Origin: Petrolisthes cinctipes
Lineage: Eukaryota; Arthropoda; Malacostraca; Decapoda; Porcellanidae
Assembly (NCBI GenBank): GCA_033782935.1
Contig: JAWQEG010000477.1
Location: 1,426,001-1,490,000 of the forward strand
Direction of reading: 5' to 3'
DNA length: 64,000 nt
A program made the position numbers and the translations under genes. Below, in pieces: positions 21,358 through 33,589 of the stretch. The notes beneath the pieces were generated by a model. That model had not been told where the DNA came from. It made no database searches and saw only the letters and a list, made by a program, of their open reading frames with translations. Each line of letters begins with the position of its first letter. Position 1 is the stretch's first letter.

Positions 21358-22358
21358 GTGTTAGAGTATTTTGAAAATACAGGCCAAAAACATACTGAAA
21401 ATCGATCTTTCAGGTGCCCAAAAGTCGATATGTGCATGCATCTTCTGTACCCGTTTATATCTCAAATTCTGGCCCTAAACACCCGAAAATTCGATATTTT
21501 GGGGTCCCAGAAGCGATCTGTACATGCCTACTCCGTGTTAGAGTATTTTCAAAATTCAGGCCCAAAACATGCTGAAAATCGATATTTTTGGTGCCAAAAG
21601 TCAATATGTGCATGTATCTTCTGTACCCGTTTATATCTCAAATTCAGGCTCAAAACACCCAAAATTCAATATTTTGGGGTCCCAGAAGCAATCTGTACAT
21701 GCCTACTCAGTGCTAGAATATTTTCAAAATATAGGCTAAAAACATGCTAAAAATCGATCTTTTAGGTGCCAAAAAGTCGATATCTCAAATTCAGTCCCAA
21801 AACACCCGAAAATTCGATATTTAGGGGCCCCAGAAGCGATCTGTTCATGCCTACTCCGTGTTAGAGTATTTTCAAAATACATGCTCAAAACATACTGAAA
21901 ATCGATCTTTTAGGTGCACAAAAGTCGATATGTGCATCCATCTTCAGTACCCGTTTATATCTCAAATTCAGGCTCAAAACACCCGAAAATTCAATATTTT
22001 GTGGTCCCAGAAGCAATCTGTACATGCCTACTCAGTGTTAGAGTATTTTCAAAATACAGGCCCAAAACATGCTGAAAATCGATATTTTAGATGCCCAAAG
22101 TCAATATGTGCATGTATCTTCTGTACCCGTTTATATCTCAAATTCAGGCTCAAAACACCCGGAAATACAATATTTTGGGGTCCCAGAAGCAATCTGTACA
22201 TGCCTACACAGTGCTAGAATATTTTCAAAATATAGGCTAAAAACATGCTAAAAATCGACATTTTCGGTGCCAAAAAATCGATATCTCAAATTCAGTCCCA
22301 AAACACCCGAAAATTCGATATTTAGAGGTCCCAGAAGGTATCTGTACATGTCTACTCC
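21358..22358 (+). repeat. Near-canonical HOR unit (A1 B1 C1 A2 B2 C2)
   Basis: Monomers start at 21358, 21535, 21710, 21858, 22035 and 22211. B1 is 175 bp because one base is lost at CACCCAAAATTC. The last part carries CGGAAATACAAT and ATTTTCGGTGCC, variants also found 1680 bp downstream. Confidence 0.92.
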
Positions 22359-25300
22359 GTGTTAGAGTATTTTCAAAATACAGGCCAAAAACATACTGAA
22401 AATCGATCTTTTAGGTGCCCAAAAGTCGATATGTGCATACATCTTCTGTACCCGTTTATATCTCAAATTCTGGCCCTAAACAACCGAAAATTCGATATTT
22501 TGGGGTCCCAGAAGCGATCTGTACATGCCTACTCCGTGTTAGAGTATTTTCAAAATTCAGGCCCAAAACATGCTGAAAATCGATCTTTTAGGTGCACAAA
22601 AGTCGATATGTGCATGCATCTTCAGTACCCGTTTATATCTCAAATTCAGGCTCAAAACACCCGAAAATTCGATATTTTCGGGTCCCAGAAGCAATCTGTA
22701 CATGCCTACTCCGTGTTAGAGTATTTTCAAAATTCAGGCCCAAAACATGCTGAAAATCGATATTTTTGGTGCCCAAAGTCAATATGTGCATGTATCTTCT
22801 GTACCCGTTTATATCTCAAATTCAGGCTCAAAACAACCGAAAATTCAATATTTTGGGGTCCCAGAAGCAATCTGTACATGCCTACTCTGTGCTAGAATAT
22901 TTTCAAAATATAGGCTAAAAACATGCTAAAAATCGATCTTTTAGGTGCCAAAAAGTCGATATCTCAAATTCAGTCCCAAAACACCCGAAAATTCGATATT
23001 TAGGGGTCCCAGAAGCGATCTGTACATGCCTACTCCGTGTTAGAGTATTTTCAAAATACATGCTCAAAACATACTGAAAATCGATCTTTTAGGTGCACAA
23101 AAGTCGATATGTGCATGCATCTTCAGTACCCGTTTATATCTCAAATTCAGGCTCAAAACACCCGAAAATTCAATTATTTGGGGTCCCAGAAGCAATATGT
23201 ACATGCCTACTCAGTGTTAGAGTATTTTCAAAATACAGGCCCAAAACATGCTGAAAATCGATATTTTAGATGGCCAAAGTCAATATGTGCATGTATCTTC
23301 TGTACCCGTTTATATCTTAAATTCAGGCTCAAAACACCCGAAAATTCAATATTTTGGGGTCCCAGAAGCAATCTGTACATGCCTACACAGTGCTAGAATA
23401 TTTTCAAAATATAGGCTAAAAACATGCTAAAAATCGATCTTTTAGGTGCCAAAAAGTCGATATCTCAAATTCAGTCCCAAAACACCCGAAAATTCGATAT
23501 TTAGGGGTCCCAGAAGCGATCTGTACATGCCTACTCCGTGTTAGAGTATTTTCAAAATACATGTTCAAAACATACTGAAAATCGATCTTTTAGGTGCACA
23601 AAAGTCGATATGTGCATGCATCTTCAGTACCCGTTTATATCTCAAATTCAGGCTCAAAACACCCGAAAATTCAATATTTTGGGGTCCCAGAAGCAATCTG
23701 TACATGCCTACTCAGTGTTAGAGTATTTTCAAAATACAGGCCCAAAACATGCTGAAAATCGATATTTTAGATGCCCAAAGTCAATATGTGCATGTATCTT
23801 CTGTACCCGTTTATATCTCAAATTCAGGCTCAAAACACCCGAAAATACAATATTTTGGGGTCCCAGAAGCAATCTGTACATGCCTACACAGTGCTAGAAT
23901 ATTTTCAAAATATAGGCTAAAAACATGCTAAAAATCGACATTTTCGGTGCCAAAAAATCGATATCTCAAATTCAGTCCCAAAACACCCGAAAATTCGATA
24001 TTTAGAGGTCCCAGAAGGTATCTGTACATGTCTACTCCGTGTTAGAGTATTTTCAAAATACAGGCCAAAAACATACTGAAAATCGATCTTTTAGGTGCCC
24101 AAAAGTCGATATGTGCATACATCTTCTGTACCCGTTTATATCTCAAATTCTGGCCCTAAACAACCGAAAATTCGATATTTTGGGGTCCCAGAAGCGATCT
24201 GTACATGCCTACTCCGTGTTAGAGTATTTTCAAAATTCAGGCCCAAAACATGCTGAAAATCGATCTTTTAGGTGCACAAAAGTCGATATGTGCATGCATC
24301 TTCAGTACCCGTTTATATCTCAAATTCAGGCTCAAAACACCCGAAAATTCGATATTTTCGGGTCCCAGAAGCAATCTGTACATGCCTACTCCGTGTTAGA
24401 GTATTTTCAAAATTCAGGCCCAAAACATGCTGAAAATCGATATTTTTGGTGCCCAAAGTCAATATGTGCATGTATCTTCTGTACCCGTTTATATCTCAAA
24501 TTCAGGCTCAAAACAACCGAAAATTCAATATTTTGGGGTCCCAGAAGCAATCTGTACATGCCTACTCTGTGCTAGAATATTTTCAAAATATAGGCTAAAA
24601 ACATGCTAAAAATCGATCTTTTAGGTGCCAAAAAGTCGATATCTCAAATTCAGTCCCAAAACACCCGAAAATTCGATATTTAGGGGTCCCAGAAGCGATC
24701 TGTACATGCCTACTCCGTGTTAGAGTATTTTCAAAATACATGCTCAAAACATACTGAAAATCGATCTTTTAGGTGCACAAAAGTCGATATGTGCATGCAT
24801 CTTCAGTACCCGTTTATATCTCAAATTCAGGCTCAAAACACCCGAAAATTCAATTATTTGGGGTCCCAGAAGCAATATGTACATGCCTACTCAGTGTTAG
24901 AGTATTTTCAAAATACAGGCCCAAAACATGCTGAAAATCGATATTTTAGATGGCCAAAGTCAATATGTGCATGTATCTTCTGTACCCGTTTATATCTTAA
25001 ATTCAGGCTCAAAACACCCGAAATTTCAATATTTTGGGGTCCCAGAAGCAATCTGTACATGCCTACACAGTGCTAGAATATTTTCAAAATATAGGCTAAA
25101 AACATGCTAAAAATCGATCTTTTAGGTGCCAAAAAGTCGATATCTCAAATTCAGTCCCAAAACACCCGAAAATTCGATATTTAGGGGTCCCAGAAGCGAT
25201 CTGTACATGCCTACTCCGTGTTAGAGTATTTTCAAAATACATGTTCAAAACATACTGAAAATCGATCTTTTAGGTGCACAAAAGTCGATATGTGCATGCA

Positions 25301-25718
25301 TCTTCAGTACCCGTTTATATCTCAAATTCAGGCTCAAAACACCCGAAAATTCAATATTTTGGGGTCCCAGAAGCAATCTGTACATGCCTACTCAGTGTTA
25401 GAGTATTTTCAAAATACAGGCCCAAAACATGCTGAAAATCGATATTTTAGATGCCCAAAGTCAATATGTGCATGTATCTTCTGTACCCGTTTATATCTCA
25501 AATTCAGGCTCAAAACACCCGAAAATTCAATATTTTGGGGTCCCAGAAGCAATTTGTACATGCCTACACAGTGCTAGAATATTTTCAAAATATAGGCTAA
25601 AAACATGCTAAAAATCGACATTTTAGGTGCCAATAAATCGATATCTCAAATTCAGTCCCAAAACACCCGAAAATTCGATATTTAGAGGTCCCAGAAGGTA
25701 TCTGTACATGCCTACTCC
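22359..25718 (+). repeat. Tandem pair of 1680-bp units
   Basis: The copies are 22359-24038 and 24039-25718, each A1 BA B1 C1 A2 B2 C1 A2 B2 C2. They share many private variants: GCATACATC, AAACAACCGAAAA, ATATTTTCGGGTCCC, CTCTGTGCTAG, TTCAATTATTTGGGG, GCAATATGTAC, GATGGCCAAAG and TATCTTAAATTC. One difference is AAATTTCAAT near 25021 against AAAATTCAAT near 23341. Very few other differences are visible, so the duplication is recent. Confidence 0.95.
22536..22712 (+). repeat. First BA mosaic monomer (B1 / A2 / A1-like), 177 bp
   Basis: It starts as B1 (AAAATTCAGGCCC, ACATGCTGAAAATCGAT), continues as A2 (CTTTTAGGTGCACAAAAG, CATCTTCAGTACCC, TTCAGGCTC) and ends with TTCGATATTTTCGGG and CTCCGTGTTAG. 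Further BA copies start at 24216, 28077, 30082, 32087, 34268, 36273, 37953, 40134, 41313, 43170, 46205, 48711, 49703, 50696, 52514 and 62798. None was seen before 22 kb. Confidence 0.9.
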
Positions 25719-27398
25719 GTGTTAGAGTATTTTCAAAATACAGGCCAAAAACATACTGAAAATCGATCTTTCAGGTGCCCAAAAGTCGATATGTGCATGC
25801 ATCTTCTGTACCCGTTTATATCTCAAATTCTGGCCCTAAACACCCGAAAATTCGATATTTTGGGGTCCCAGAAGCGATCTGTACATGCCTACTCCGTGTT
25901 AGAGTATTTTCAAAATTCAGGCCCAAAACATGCTGAAAATCGATATTTTTGGTGCCCAAAGTCAATATGTGCATGTATCTTCTGTACCCGTTTATATCTC
26001 AAATTCAGGCTCAAAACACCCAAAAATTCAATATTTTGGGGTCCCAGAAGCAATCTGTACATGCCTACTCAGTGCTAGAATATTTTCAAAATATAGGCTA
26101 AAAACATGCTAAAAATCGATCTTTTAGGTGCCAAAAAGTCGATATCTCAAATTCAGTCCATAAACACCCGAAAATTCGATATTTAGGGGCCCCAGAAGCG
26201 ATCTGTACATGCCTACTCCGTGTTAGAGTATTTTCAAAATACATGCTCAAAACATACTGAAAATCGATCTTTTAGGTGCACAAAAGTCGATATGTGCATG
26301 CATCTTCAGTACCCGTTTATATCTCAAATTCAGGCTCAAAACACCCGAAAATTCAATATTTAGGGGTCCCAGAAGGTATCTGTACATGCCTACTCCGTGT
26401 TAGAGTATTTTCAAAATACAGGCCAAATACATACTGAAAATCGATCTTTTAGGTGCCCAAAAGTCGATATGTGCATGCATCTTCTGTACCCTTTTATATC
26501 TCAAATTCTGGCCCTAAACACCCGAAAATTCGATATTTTGGGGTCCCAGAAGCGATCTGTACATGCCTACTCCGTGTTAGAGTATTTTCAAAATTCAGGC
26601 CCAAAACATGCTAAAAATCGATATTTTTGGTGCCCAAAGTCATTATGTGCATGTATCTTTTGTACCCGTTTATATCTCAAATTCAGGCTCAAAAAACCCG
26701 AAAATTCAATATTTTGGGGTCCCAGAAGCAATCTGTACATGCCTACTCAGTGCTAGAATATTTTCAAAATATAGGCTAAAAACATGCTAAAAATCGACAT
26801 TTTAGGTGCCAAAAAATCGATATCTCAAATTCAGTCCCAAAACACCCGAAAATTCGATATTTAGAGGTCCCAGAAGGTATCTGTACATGCCTACTCCGTG
26901 TTAGAGTATTTTCAAAATACAGGCGAAAAACATACTGAAAATCGATCTTTTAGGTGCACAAAAGTCGATATGTGCATGCATCTTCTGTACCCGATAATAT
27001 CTCAAATTCTGGCCCTAAACACCCGAAAATTCGATATTTTGGGGTCCCAGAAGCGATCTGTACATGCCTACTCCGTGTTAGAGTATTTTCAAAATTCAGG
27101 CCCAAAACATGCTGAAAATCGATATTTTTGGTGCCCAAAGTCAATATGTGCATGTATCTTCTGTACCCGTTTATATCTCAAATTCAGGCTCAAAACACCC
27201 GAAAATTCAATATTTTGGGGTCCCAGAAGCAATCTGTACATGCCTACTCAGTGCTAGAATATTTTCAAAATATAGGCTAAAAACATGCAAAAAATCGATC
27301 TTTTAGGTGCCAAAAAGTCGATATCTCAAATTCAGTCCCAAAACACCCGAAAATTCGATATTTAGGGGTCCCAGAAGCGATCTGTACATGCCTACTCC
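25719..27398 (+). repeat. Irregular block with an A2/C2 mosaic
   Basis: The order is A1 B1 C1 (25719), an A2/C mosaic (26220-26396), A1 B1 C2 (26397) and A1' B1 C1 (26898). The mosaic is A2 up to TTCAATATTT, then C-type AGGGGTCCCAGAAGGTATC. The B1 at 26574 has GTCATTATGTGC and ATCTTTTGTACC, which recur near 29150, 31150, 35338 and 40378. Local slips include CCCTTTTATATC near 26491 and CAGTCCATAAACAC near 26158. Confidence 0.9.
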
Positions 27399-30300
27399 GT
27401 GTTAGAGTATTTTCAAAATACATGCTCAAAACATACTGAAAATCGATCTTTTAGGTGCACAAAAGTCGATATGTGCATGCATCTTCAGTACCCGTTTATA
27501 TCTCAAATTCAGGCTCAAAACACCCGAAAATTCAATATTTTGGGGTCCCAGAAGCAATCTGTACATGCCTACTCAGTGTTAGAGTATTTTCAAAATACAG
27601 GCCCAAAACATGCTGAAAATCGATATTTTAGATGCCCAAAGTCAATATGTGCATGAATCTTCTGTACCCGTTTATATCTCAAATTCAGGCTCAAAACACC
27701 CGAAAATTCAATATTTTGGGGTCCCAGAAGCAATCTGTACATGCCTACACAGTGCTAGAATATTTTCAAAATATAGGCTAAAAACATGCTAAAAATCGAC
27801 ATTTTCGGTGCCAAAAAATCGATATCTCAAATTCAGTCCCAAAACACCCGAAAATTCGATATTTAGAGGTCCCAGAAGGTATCTGTACATGTCTACTCCG
27901 TGTTAGAGTATTTTCAAAATACAGGCCAAAAACATACTGAAAATCGATCTTTTAGGTGCCCAAAAGTCGATATGTGCATACATCTTCTGTACCCGTTTAT
28001 ATCTCAAATTCTGGCCCTAAACACCCGAAAATTCGATATTTTGGGGTCCCAGAAGCGATATGTACATGCCTACTCCGTGTTAGAGTATTTTCAAAATTCA
28101 GGCCCAAAACATGCTGAAAATCGATCTTTTAGGTGCACAAAAGTCTATATGTGCATGCATCTTCAGTACCCGTTTATATCTCAAATTTAGGCTCAAAACA
28201 CCCGAAAATTCGATATTTTGGGGTCCCAGAAGCGATCTGTACATGCCTACTCCGTGTTAGAGTATTTTCAAAATTCAGGCCCAAAACATGCTGAAAATCG
28301 ATATTTTTGGTGCCCAAAGTCAATATGTGCATGTATCTTCTGTACCCGTTTATATCTCAAATTCAGGCTCAAAACAACCGAAAATTCAATATTTTGGGGT
28401 CCCAGAAGCAATCTGTACATGCCTACTCAGTGCTAGAATATTTTCAAAATATAGGCTAAAAACATCCTAAAAATCGATCTTTTAGGTGCCAAAAAGTCGA
28501 TATCTCAAATTCAGTCCCAAAACACCCGAAAATTCGATATTTAAGGGTCCCAGAAGCGATCTGTACATGCCTACTCCGTGTTAGAGTATTTTCAAAATAC
28601 ATGCTCAAAACATACTGAAAATCGATCTTTTAGGTGCACAAAAGTCGATATGTGCATGCATCTTCAGTACCCGTTTATATCTCAAATTCAGGCTCAAAAC
28701 ACCCGAAAATTCAATATTTTGGGGTCCCAGAAGCAATCTGTACATGCCTACACAGTGCTAGAATATTTTCAAAATATAGGCCAAAAACATGCTAAAAATC
28801 GATATTATAGGTGCCAAAAAATCTATATCTCAAATTCAGTCCCATAACACCCGAAAATTCGATATTTAGAGGTCCCAGAAGGTATCTGTACATGCCTACT
28901 CCGTGTTAGAGTATTTTCAAAATACAGGCCAAAAACATACTGAAAATCGATCTTTTAGGTGCCCAAAAGTCGATATGTGCATGCATCTTCTGTACCCGTT
29001 TATATCTCAAATTCTGGCCCTAAACACCCGAAAATTCGATATTTTGGGGTCCCAGAAGCGATCTGTACATGCCTACTCCGTGTTAGAGTATTTTCAAAAT
29101 TCAGGCCCAAAACATGCTAAAAATCGATATTTTTGGTGCCCAAAGTCATTATGTGCATGTATCTTTTGTACCCGTTTATATCTCAAATTCAGGCTCAAAA
29201 CACCCGAAAATTCAATATTTTGGGGTCCCAGAAGCAATCTGTACATGCCTACTCAGTGCTAGAATATTTTCAAAATATAAGCTAAAAACATGCTAAAAAT
29301 CGACATTTTAGGTGCCAAAAAATCGATATCTCAAATTCAGTCCCAAAACACCCGAAAATTCGATATTTAGGGGTCCCAGAAGCGATCTGTACATGCCTAC
29401 TCCGTGTTAGAGTATTTTCAAAATACATGCTCAAAACATACTGAAAATCGATCTTTTAGGTGCACAAAAGTCGATATGTGCATGCATCTTCAGTACCCGT
29501 TTATATCTCAAATTCAGGCTCAAAACACCCGAAAATTCAATATTTTGGGGTCCCAGAAGCAATCTGTACATGCCTACTCAGTGTTAGAGTATTTTCAAAA
29601 TACAGGCCCAAAACATGCTGAAAATCGATATTTTAGATGCCCAAAGTCAATATGTGCATGAATCTTCTGTACCCGTTTATATCTCAAATTCAGGCTCAAA
29701 ACACCCGAAAATTCAATATTTTGGGGTCCCAGAAGCAATCTGTACATGCCTACACAGTGCTAGAATATTTTCAAAATATAGGCTAAAAACATGCTAAAAA
29801 TCGACATTTTCGGTGCCAAAAAATCGATATCTCAAATTCAGTCCCAAAACACCCGAAAATTCGATATTTAGAGGTCCCAGAAGGTATCTGTACATGTCTA
29901 CTCCGTGTTAGAGTATTTTCAAAATACAGGCCAAAAACATACTGAAAATCGATCTTTTAGGTGCCCAAAAGTCGATATGTGCATACATCTTCTGTACCCG
30001 TTTATATCTCAAATTCTGTCCCTAAACACCCGAAAATTCGATATTTTGGGGTCCCAGAAGCGATATGTACATGCCTACTCCGTGTTAGAGTATTTTCAAA
30101 ATTCAGGCCCAAAACATGCTGAAAATCGATCTTTTAGGTGCACAAAAGTCGATATGTGCATGCATCTTCAGTACCCGTTTATATCTCAAATTTAGGCTCA
30201 AAACACCCGAAAATTCGATATTTTGGGGTCCCAGAAGCGATCTGTACATGCCTACTCCGTGTTAGAGTATTTTCAAAATTCAGGCCCAAAACATGCTGAA

Positions 30301-31408
30301 AATCGATATTTTTGGTGCCCAAAGTCAATATGTGCATGTATCTTTTGTACCCGTTTATATCTCAAATTCAGGCTCAAAACAACCGAAAATTCAATATTTT
30401 GGGGTCCCAGAAGCAATCTGTACATGCCTACTCAGTGCTAGAATATTTTCAAAATATAGGCTAAAAACATCCTAAAAATCGATCTTTTAGGTGCCAAAAA
30501 GTCGATATCTCAAATTCAGTCCCAAAACACCCGAAAATTCGATATTTAAGGGTCCCAGAAGCGATCTGTACATGCCTACTCCGTGTTAGAGTATTTTCAA
30601 AATACATGCTCAAAACATACTGAAAATCGATCTTTTAGGTGCACAAAAGTCGATATGTGCATGCATCTTCAGTACCCGTTTATATCTCAAATTCAGGCTC
30701 AAAACACCCGAAAATTCAATATTTTGGGGTCCCAGAAGCAATCTGTACATGCCTACACAGTGCTAGAATATTTTCAAAATATAGGCCAAAAACATGCTAA
30801 AAATCGATATTATAGGTGCCAAAAAATCTATATCTCAAATTCAGTCCCATAACACCCGAAAATTCGATATTTAGAGGTCCCAGAAGGTATCTGTACATGC
30901 CTACTCCGTGTTAGAGTATTTTCAAAATACAGGCCAAAAACATACTGAAAATCGATCTTTTAGGTGCACAAAAGTCGATATGTGCATGCATCTTCTGTAC
31001 CCGTTTATATCTCAAATTCTGGCCCTAAACACCCGAAAATTCGATATTTTGGGGTCCCAGAAGCGATCTGTACATGCCTACTCCGTGTTAGAGTATTTTC
31101 AAAATTCAGGCCCAAAACATGCTAAAAATCGATATTTTTGGTGCCCAAAGTCATTATGTGCATGTATCTTTTGTACCCGTTTATATCTCAAATTCAGGCT
31201 CAAAACACCCGAAAATTCAATATTTTGGGGTCCCAGAAGCAATCTGTACATGCCTACTCAGTGCTAGAATATTTTCAAAATATAAGCTAAAAACATGCTA
31301 AAAATCGACATTTTAGGTGCCAAAAAATCGATATCTCAAATTCAGTCCCAAAACACCCGAAAATTCGATATTTAGGGGTCCCAGAAGCGATCTGTACATG
31401 CCTACTCC
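27399..31408 (+). repeat. Two tandem 2005-bp super-units
   Basis: The copies are 27399-29403 and 29404-31408, each A2 B2 C2 A1 BA B1 C1 A2 C2' A1 B1 C. Shared private variants include GCATGAATC in B2, TTTTCGGTGCC in C2, GCGATATGTAC in A1, AAATTTAGGCTC in BA, ACATCCTAAAA and TTTAAGGGTCCC in C1, and TATAAGCTAAAA in the last C. That last C is a C2 front with a C1 tail. Confidence 0.94.
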
Positions 31409-33589
31409 GTGTTAGAGTATTTTCAAAATACATGCTCAAAACATACTGAAAATCGATCTTTTAGGTGCACAAAAGTCGATATGTGCATGCATCTTCAGTA
31501 CCCGTTTATATCTCAAATTCAGGCTCAAAACACCCGAAAATTCAATATTTTGGGGTCCCAGAAGCAATCTGTACATGCCTACTCAGTGTTAGAGTATTTT
31601 CAAAATACAGGCCCAAAACATGCTGAAAATCGATATTTTAGATGCCCAAAGTCAATATGTGCATGAATCTTCTGTACCCGTTTATATCTCAAATTCAGGC
31701 TCAAAACACCCGAAAATTCAATATTTTGGGGTCCCAGAAGCAATCTGTACATGCCTACACAGTGCTAGAATATTTTCAAAATATAGGCTAAAAACATGCT
31801 AAAAATCGACATTTTCGGTGCCAAAAAATCGATATCTCAAATTCAGTCCCAAAACATCCGAAAATTCGATATTTAGAGGTCCCAGAAGGTATCTGTACAT
31901 TTCTACTCCGTGTTAGAGTATTTTCAAAATACAGGCCAAAAACATACTGAAAATCGATCTTTTAGGTGCCCAAAAGTCGATATGTGCATACATCTTCTGT
32001 ACCCGTTTATATCTCAAATTCTGGCCCTAAACACCCGAAAATTCGATATTTTGGGGTCCCAGAAGCGATCTGTACATGCCTACTCCGTGTTAGAGTATTT
32101 TCAAAATTCAGGCCCAAAACATGCTGAAAATCGATCTTTTAGGTGCACAAAAGTCGATATGTGCATGCATCTTCAGTACCCGTTTATATCTCAAATTCAG
32201 GCTCAAAACACCCGAAAATTCGATATTTTGGGGTCCCAGAAGCAATCTGTACATGCCTACTCCGTGTTAGAGTATTTTCAAAATTCAGGCCCAAAACATG
32301 CTGAAAATCGATATTTTTGGTGCCCAAAGTCAATATGTGCATGTATCATCTGTACCCGTTTATATCTCAAATTCAGGCTCAAAACACCCGAAAATTCAAT
32401 ATTTTGGGGTCCCAGAAGCAATCTGTACATGCCTACACAGTGCTAGAATATTTTCAAAATATAGGCTAAAAACATCCTAAAAATCGATCTTTTAGGTGCC
32501 AAAAAGTCGATATCTCAAATTCAGTCCCAAAACACCCGAAAATTCGATATTTAAGGGTCCCAGAAGCGATCTGTACATGCCTACTCCGTGTTAGAGTATT
32601 TTCAAAATACATGCTCAAAACATACTGAAAATCGATCTTTTAGGTGCACAAAAGTCGATATGTGCATGCATCTTCAGTACCCGTTTATATCTCAAATTCA
32701 GGCTCAAAACACCCGAAAATTCAATATTTTGGGGTCCCAGAAGCAATCTGTACATGCCAACTCCGTGTTAGAGTATTTTCAAAATACAGGCCCAAAACAT
32801 GCTGAAAATCGATATTTTAGATGCCCAAAGTCAATATGTGCATGTATCTTCTGTACCCGTTTATATCTCAAATTCAGGCTCAAAACACCCGAAAATTCAA
32901 TATTTTGGGGTCCCAGAAGCAATCTGTACATGCCTACACAGTGCTAGAATATTTTCAAAATATAGGCTAAAAACATGCTAAAAATCGACATTTTAGGTGC
33001 CAAAAAATCGATATCTCAAATTCAGTCCCAAAACACCCGAAAATTCGATATTTAGAGGTCCCAGAAGGTATCTGTACATGCCTACTCCGTGTTAGAGTAT
33101 TTTCAAAATACAGGCCAAAAACATACTGAAAATCGATCTTTTAGGTGCACAAAAGTCGATATGTGCATGCATCTTCTGTACCCGATAATATCTCAAATTC
33201 TGGCCCTAAACACCCGAAAATTCGATATTTTGGGGTCCCAGAAGCGATCTGTACATGCCTACTCCGTGTTAGAGTATTTTCAAAATTCAGGCCCAAAACA
33301 TGCTGAAAATCGATATTTTTGGTGCCCAAAGTCAATATGTGCATGTATCTTCTGTACCCGTTTATATCTCAAATTCAGGCTCAAAACACCCGAAAATTCA
33401 ATATTTTGGGGTCCCAGAAGCAATCTGTACATGCCTACTCAGTGCTAGAATATTTTCAAAATATAGGCTAAAAACATGCAAAAAATCGATCTTTTAGGTG
33501 CCAAAAAGTCGATATCTCAAATTCAGTCCCAAAACACCCGAAAATTCGATATTTAGGGGTCCCAGAAGCGATCTGTACATGCCTACTCC
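31409..33589 (+). repeat. 2181-bp super-unit, copy 1
   Basis: The order is A2 B2 C2 A1 BA B1 C1 A2 B2 C2 A1' B1 C1. It begins like the 2005-bp unit but replaces the closing C2' A1 B1 C (649 bp) by B2 C2 A1' B1 C1 (825 bp). The A2 at 32588 ends in TGCCAACTCCGTG, a private marker. C1 at 33442 has ACATGCAAAAAATC. Confidence 0.93.
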
